The position numbers and the translations under genes are program-made. Shown in pieces: positions 60,566 to 64,000 of a stretch of DNA of 64,000 nucleotides. Under the pieces are notes generated by a model, which made no database searches, was not told where the DNA came from, and saw only the letters and a program-made list of their open reading frames with translations. Location: assembly GCF_013459645.1 (NCBI RefSeq), contig NZ_CP054863.1, positions 62,001 to 126,000 of the forward strand, written 5' to 3'. The DNA comes from Martelella sp. NC20 (lineage in GTDB: Bacteria; Pseudomonadota; Alphaproteobacteria; Rhizobiales; Rhizobiaceae). Every line of letters starts with the position of its first letter. The stretch's first letter is position 1.

Positions 60566-61759
60566 ATGACGACAATGGCAAGACAGCGCGCATGGCAGGG
60601 ACCGGCGATTTTCAGCTATGGCTTCCGGCCCTTCTTCCTTTTCGGCGCGCTTGACGCCGCCCTGCTGATCGCGCTCTGGGTGCCTTGGTATCTGGGCTTC
60701 ATCCAGGTGCCGAGCATGTTCACGCCGGTCTCATGGCATGTCCACGAACTGCTTTACGGCTATGTTCCGGCGATCATCGCGGGCTTTCTTCTGACCGCCG
60801 TTCCCAACTGGACGGGCCGTCTGCCGGTTGTCGGCTGGCCGCTTGCGGGCCTGTTTGGCCTCTGGCTTGGCGCACGGGTCGTTGTCGCCTTTTCGGCTTC
60901 GCTCCCGCCCGCCCTTGTCTATCTCGCTGCCCTGGCTTTCCCCCTGGCGCTGATCGGGTTTCTGACGCGGGAGATTCTGGCAGGCCGCAATTGGCGGAAC
61001 CTGAAGGTGGTGGTGGTCCTTTCGCTGTTCACCGCCACGCAGATCCTGTTTTACTACGAAAACATCCGCTACGGCACGTCGGTCTATGCCGAACGCGCCG
61101 CGATTGCCCTCGTCATCATGCTGATCCAGATCATCGGCGGCCGCGTGGTTCCGAGCTTCAGCCGCAACTGGCTCAAGAAGCAGGGTTCTCCGGCGCTGCC
61201 GCCCGCTTTCGGCGAATTCGACCGGTTCGTGATGGTGATGAGCGCCGCCGGTCTCGGCGCATGGATCGTGTTTCCCGCATTCGACATAGAAGAACCGGTG
61301 CTGGGCTTGCTTCTGATGGCCATCGGTGCCCTCAACCTGTTCCGGCAATGGCGCTGGCGACCTCTGCAAACCTTTACCGAGCCGCTGGTCTTCATCCTGC
61401 ATCTTGCCTTCCTGCCGGTCAGTCTCGGCTTTGTCTTCGCCGGCTATGCTGCCTTTACAGGCGATGGGGGCGCAGAAAGCGCTGCGATACACTGCTGGAC
61501 CGTCGGCGCCATCGGCGGCATGACGCTTGCGATCATGACCCGCGCCAGCCGCGGCCATACCGGCCATCCGCTGACGGCACCGCCGGCCACGACGGCGGTC
61601 TATCTGGCGATCATGATCGCATTGGTCCTGCGTCTTGCGGCCGCTTTCAATCCCAACTGGACATTCACGCTGATGCCTTTAGCAGGACTGGCATGGGTTT
61701 TCGCCTTTGCGGGCTTCTGCGTGGTTTACGGTCCAATGCTGTTCAAGCCCCGCAGCTGA
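60566..61759 (+). CDS. nnrS: NnrS-family haem-copper membrane protein, copy 2
   Basis: A 397-residue NnrS: FSYGFRPFFLFGALDAALLI and SWHVHELLYGYVPAIIAGFL are the family start, RVVPSFSRNWLKKQ and RASRGHTGHPL follow. About 12 membrane helices are visible. Start ATG 60566 is preferred; a TTG at 60551 overlaps the previous gene. It differs clearly from copy 1, so the pair is an old duplication rather than a recent one. Confidence 0.9.
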   Translation: MTTMARQRAWQGPAIFSYGFRPFFLFGALDAALLIALWVPWYLGFIQVPSMFTPVSWHVHELLYGYVPAIIAGFLLTAVPNWTGRLPVVGWPLAGLFGLWLGARVVVAFSASLPPALVYLAALAFPLALIGFLTREILAGRNWRNLKVVVVLSLFTATQILFYYENIRYGTSVYAERAAIALVIMLIQIIGGRVVPSFSRNWLKKQGSPALPPAFGEFDRFVMVMSAAGLGAWIVFPAFDIEEPVLGLLLMAIGALNLFRQWRWRPLQTFTEPLVFILHLAFLPVSLGFVFAGYAAFTGDGGAESAAIHCWTVGAIGGMTLAIMTRASRGHTGHPLTAPPATTAVYLAIMIALVLRLAAAFNPNWTFTLMPLAGLAWVFAFAGFCVVYGPMLFKPRS

Positions 61760-61764
61760 AACGG

Positions 61765-62454
61765 TTACAGCCAGGCCAGCGGGTCGACGCCGATCAGCAG
61801 GCGATGGCCTTGCAACAGGAACCAGACGTAAAGGGCCAGCCCAAGACCGGTCCAAAGCCAGACGCTTCGATCCGCATAAAAATGCGCGCGCCCTTCAACG
61901 ATTGCCAGAAACGGCACACCGGAGGTTTGCGCGCGGACGGTCGCCCATTCGGCGTCGCCGAGCCGACGCCGCGCACGGCGGTCGAGCACAGGCATTCCCG
62001 CGAACGCGAGCAGCCCCATGCCGCCAAACAGGATCAGCGACACGACATCCCCGTTCGGCGGAATATGCGCGAGCGACCAGAGGAGGAAACCGACAAGCAC
62101 GGGGTGGCGGGTTATCGCGGTGATCGTGCCTTGGGAGGCTCCCTCACCACTGCGCCGGAAGGTGATGGAAAGCCGGTTTTGCGCCGCGAGCCCCGCAGCA
62201 ATGAACCAGAAAGCGAACGGCATCGCGATCACCGGAACAAGGGCCTGCCAGGGCGCTGGATACCAGAGGTAAATCAATGGTGCCTGCCGGGCGGCGACAA
62301 TGACCCAGACCAGAAGCAGGGTCGACAGGAAAGAATAGAGGGTGAGATAGACACGGCGTCCCAGCAGGGCGATCAGCCTGGCACGCACAGGTGGCGCCGG
62401 CGGAACCACATGGGCCAGCAGGAAAGCAGAGATCGCGAGCAGAAAATTCGTCAT
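61765..62454 (-). CDS. nnrU: NnrU-family membrane protein
   Basis: A 229-residue membrane protein with about six helices. FAFWFIAAGLAAQNRLSITF, GTITAITRHPVLVGFLLWSL and HIPPNGDVVSLILFGGMGLL match NnrU, a family met beside nitrite- and nitric-oxide-reductase genes and related to isoprenylcysteine methyltransferases. It converges with nnrS copy 2, 5 bases apart, and is divergent from nsrR. Confidence 0.9.
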   Translation of the reverse strand: MTNFLLAISAFLLAHVVPPAPPVRARLIALLGRRVYLTLYSFLSTLLLVWVIVAARQAPLIYLWYPAPWQALVPVIAMPFAFWFIAAGLAAQNRLSITFRRSGEGASQGTITAITRHPVLVGFLLWSLAHIPPNGDVVSLILFGGMGLLAFAGMPVLDRRARRRLGDAEWATVRAQTSGVPFLAIVEGRAHFYADRSVWLWTGLGLALYVWFLLQGHRLLIGVDPLAWL

Positions 62455-62482
62455 GTTTTGGTCCCCTCTCTCGCCGAAAGAT

Positions 62483-62494
62483 AAGATTCATCTT
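62483..62494. promoter_or_regulatory. short dyad between nnrU and nsrR
   Basis: AAGATTCATCTT is a near-palindrome with the AAGAT half-site of NsrR operators, in the 129-base gap between the divergent nnrU and nsrR genes. It is shorter than a full NsrR site, so confidence is low. Confidence 0.3.
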
Positions 62495-62583
62495 CGATAT
62501 ATGATAATACCGACAACAGAAAAAATGCCCGGATGCGGAATGTCCTCTGCGTTCCGCTGCCGCAGCATCCACGGAGTGCGCCG

Positions 62584-63027
62584 ATGCGTCTGACAACCTT
62601 TTCCGATTATGCGCTGCGCGTGCTGATGTATGCGGCATCGGCCGGCGACCGTCTGATCACGATCGAAGAGACATCGGCCGCCTATTCGATCTCGAAGACA
62701 CATCTGATGAAGGTCGTGAATGTGCTGACCAGAAACGGATACCTGATCAGTGTTCGCGGACGCTCGGGCGGTTTCCGTCTGTCACTGCCGCCCGAGCGGA
62801 TCAATCTCGGCGCGGTGATCCGCGCAACGGAAGCCGATTTCGCACTTGTCGAGTGCTTTGCGACCGGAAACCAGTGTGTGGTCACGAAAAACTGCAAGCT
62901 ACCGGCGATACTGAACGAAGCACTCACATCCTTCTTAAACGTCTTCGATCACTACACACTCGCCGACATTGTCCTCTCGCCTCAGGTCTTCGCCACGGGT
63001 TCACCGGCACGATCCTCTCCGCCATAA
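62584..63027 (+). CDS. nsrR: NsrR-type Rrf2 nitric-oxide-sensing repressor
   Basis: A 147-residue Rrf2 protein. MRLTTFSDYALRVLMYAAS is the NsrR start, ISKTHLMKVVNVLTRNGYLI the recognition region and GRSGGFRL the wing. Three cysteines, in VECFATGNQCVVTKNCKLP, match the iron-sulfur ligands of NsrR. Nitric oxide breaks the cluster and releases DNA. It is the probable regulator of the pseudoazurin-nnrS-nnrU genes. Confidence 0.9.
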   Translation: MRLTTFSDYALRVLMYAASAGDRLITIEETSAAYSISKTHLMKVVNVLTRNGYLISVRGRSGGFRLSLPPERINLGAVIRATEADFALVECFATGNQCVVTKNCKLPAILNEALTSFLNVFDHYTLADIVLSPQVFATGSPARSSPP

Positions 63028-64000
63028 GGCGAGACGACAAGACAGATCCGTCTCGCCTCCTCTATGGCCAGCGTATGGCGGGAATGGCTCGCTTTCGATA
63101 CCGCGCTGACGCCGCCAGATGCACAGGTCGATCGCGCCTGGTGATGCGGTATCATGCCGGGCGCGAAAGCCACGCCCGGATCGTCATAGCGCAAGCCGTC
63201 CATCATCTCTTCATGCATCCCCATCATCGACTGTTCGTAGGCTTCGATCACCGTCAGAGTGCCAGCTCCGGAGCGCCTGCCCCCAGCTCGCCATCGCCTC
63301 CGTTCATATCCGCCAGAGCCAGCGGTCCGCGCGGAAAAAGGCGGCATGAAGACCCCAATAGACGGTCAAGAAAATCACCAGCGCCGAAGCAAGACCGAGT
63401 GGGACGCCGATGAGCGAACGCAGGGGCGAATGATCTACGAAGGTTACGGATGGGCAAGAAAAGCCGCTTCGAGTCCATGCAACGTTCGACCTTGTGAAAC
63501 CCGTTCCTGGCATGGCTGGCATCGCCACGTCTCGCTCGTCATGCTCGCCTTCGCCATGATGGCCACCATCCGCCATCATGCCAACGCCGCGCCACCCCCA
63601 AAAACGGTGCGTCGCATCGCCAACCGCCTCGCGCGTCAGCAAATCCGACCCGCACACATCATCTCATGGTCGCTCTGGCGACGAGCCCATATCAAATCAA
63701 AATCGCAACTGTAATGCTAACATCAGACACTTCGCCGCACCGGCTCCCACGCCAGCCCACTTGACTTTGATCGATTGCGAGGACACACCTTATCACTATG
63801 AACTATACGAGTTTCCATCTCCGCTCCCAACGGGTTCGCCTTATCGTAGGCAAATAGCCCCCGGCCTGGTCGCGTCGCGCCCCGGTCGCAGGGCACAGGC
63901 ATTTTGCCACCGGGCGCTCGAAACAGCGCCTGTCAAGCGACACAAATCCCTAGATAGCAGAGATAACGCCCGCACTCGCGGCCTTCATTTTGCTGATGAT
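63028..64000. other. decayed region at the right edge
   Basis: No intact gene is supported. Besides the DUF305 remnant, a minus-strand stretch at about 63304-63435 encodes SPLRSLIGVPLGLASALVIF followed by LTVYWGLHAAFF, which looks like a membrane helix of a broken gene. The remaining sequence shows only short unrelated frames. Confidence 0.5.
63040..63260 (-). pseudogene. DUF305 gene remnant
   Basis: One frame encodes EAYEQSMMGMHEEMMDGLRY then DDPGVAFAPGMIPHHQ, the DUF305 signature with its metal-binding His pair. Directly after HHQ the family sequence (GAIDL) continues in another frame, so a 1-base indel has broken it near 63130, and the rest is not conserved. DUF305 proteins are exported and linked with copper handling. 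Confidence 0.65.

Noticed and set aside
60685..62484. 599-aa plus-strand open frame across nnrS and nnrU
   Set aside because: It is out of frame with nnrS copy 2 and antisense to nnrU, has low-complexity Arg/Gln/Asp-rich composition and no recognisable domain; a GC-rich shadow.

Overview
The window looks like part of a large conjugative replicon (plasmid or integrative element) from a Rhizobiales-type alphaproteobacterium. The reasons are high GC, a Ti-plasmid-style traA / traC-traD-traG transfer region, a DUF736 gene, rhizobial-type lipid A remodelling glycosyltransferases, and pseudoazurin/NnrS/NnrU/NsrR nitric-oxide genes. No rRNA, tRNA or CRISPR array was seen.

Transfer functions lie in two blocks. 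At 1-2.8 kb are a DotA/TraY homologue with a small membrane protein before it and a ribbon-helix-helix protein after it. At 31-40.7 kb are dotD-dotC-dotB (traH-traI-traJ order), a 1251-aa MOBQ relaxase-helicase (TraA), a divergent traC-traD-coupling protein set and, between them, an oriT with the hairpin plus TAAGTGCGC layout of RSF1010. The mating apparatus is therefore Dot/Icm (IncI, type IVB) while the DNA-processing part is Ti/RSF1010-like. The block from 40.4 to 45 kb holds plasmid maintenance genes: a WGR protein, a HigB/HigA-like toxin-antitoxin pair, a Fic toxin with a VbhA-type antitoxin, two 57-aa overlapping ORFs, an uncharacterised DNA-binding-like protein and DUF736.

Between the two transfer blocks sits about 28 kb of cargo built from regulator/enzyme pairs. 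It contains an SDR with TetR; an epoxide-hydrolase-like protein with Rrf2 and an amidohydrolase; and a two-component system divergent from a PAP2 phosphatase, a GT2-GtrA polyprenyl-phosphate glycosyltransferase and a GT39 transferase, a probable lipid A dephosphorylation/glycosylation module. Further on are a MipA porin, an AraC regulator with an orphan TrpB, a cupin, an HxlR-controlled set of NAD(P) oxidoreductases, an SDR with LysR, an Fsr-like MFS pump with AraC, and a secreted tandem-ABM protein with LysR. A complete IS66 element with an 8-bp target duplication sits in the end of that LysR gene. Degenerate copies of trpB and the cupin gene at 3.5 and 5.4 kb show that this block was once duplicated.

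The right part carries metabolic cargo. On the minus strand from 53 to 45 kb is one tightly coupled operon: a FecBCD/BtuFCD-type importer, an FmdE-like protein, then C-P lyase genes phnG-H-I-J-K and a damaged phnL cut short by an IS256-family remnant, with no phnM. A 19-bp near-palindrome occurs both before this operon and before a frameshifted uncharacterised gene that is divergent from a LysR regulator. From 56 to 63 kb is a nitric-oxide/denitrification accessory cluster: pseudoazurin, a Tat-exported NMT1-type ABC importer, two NnrS proteins, NnrU and NsrR. The last kilobase holds only decayed sequence, including a frameshifted DUF305 remnant.
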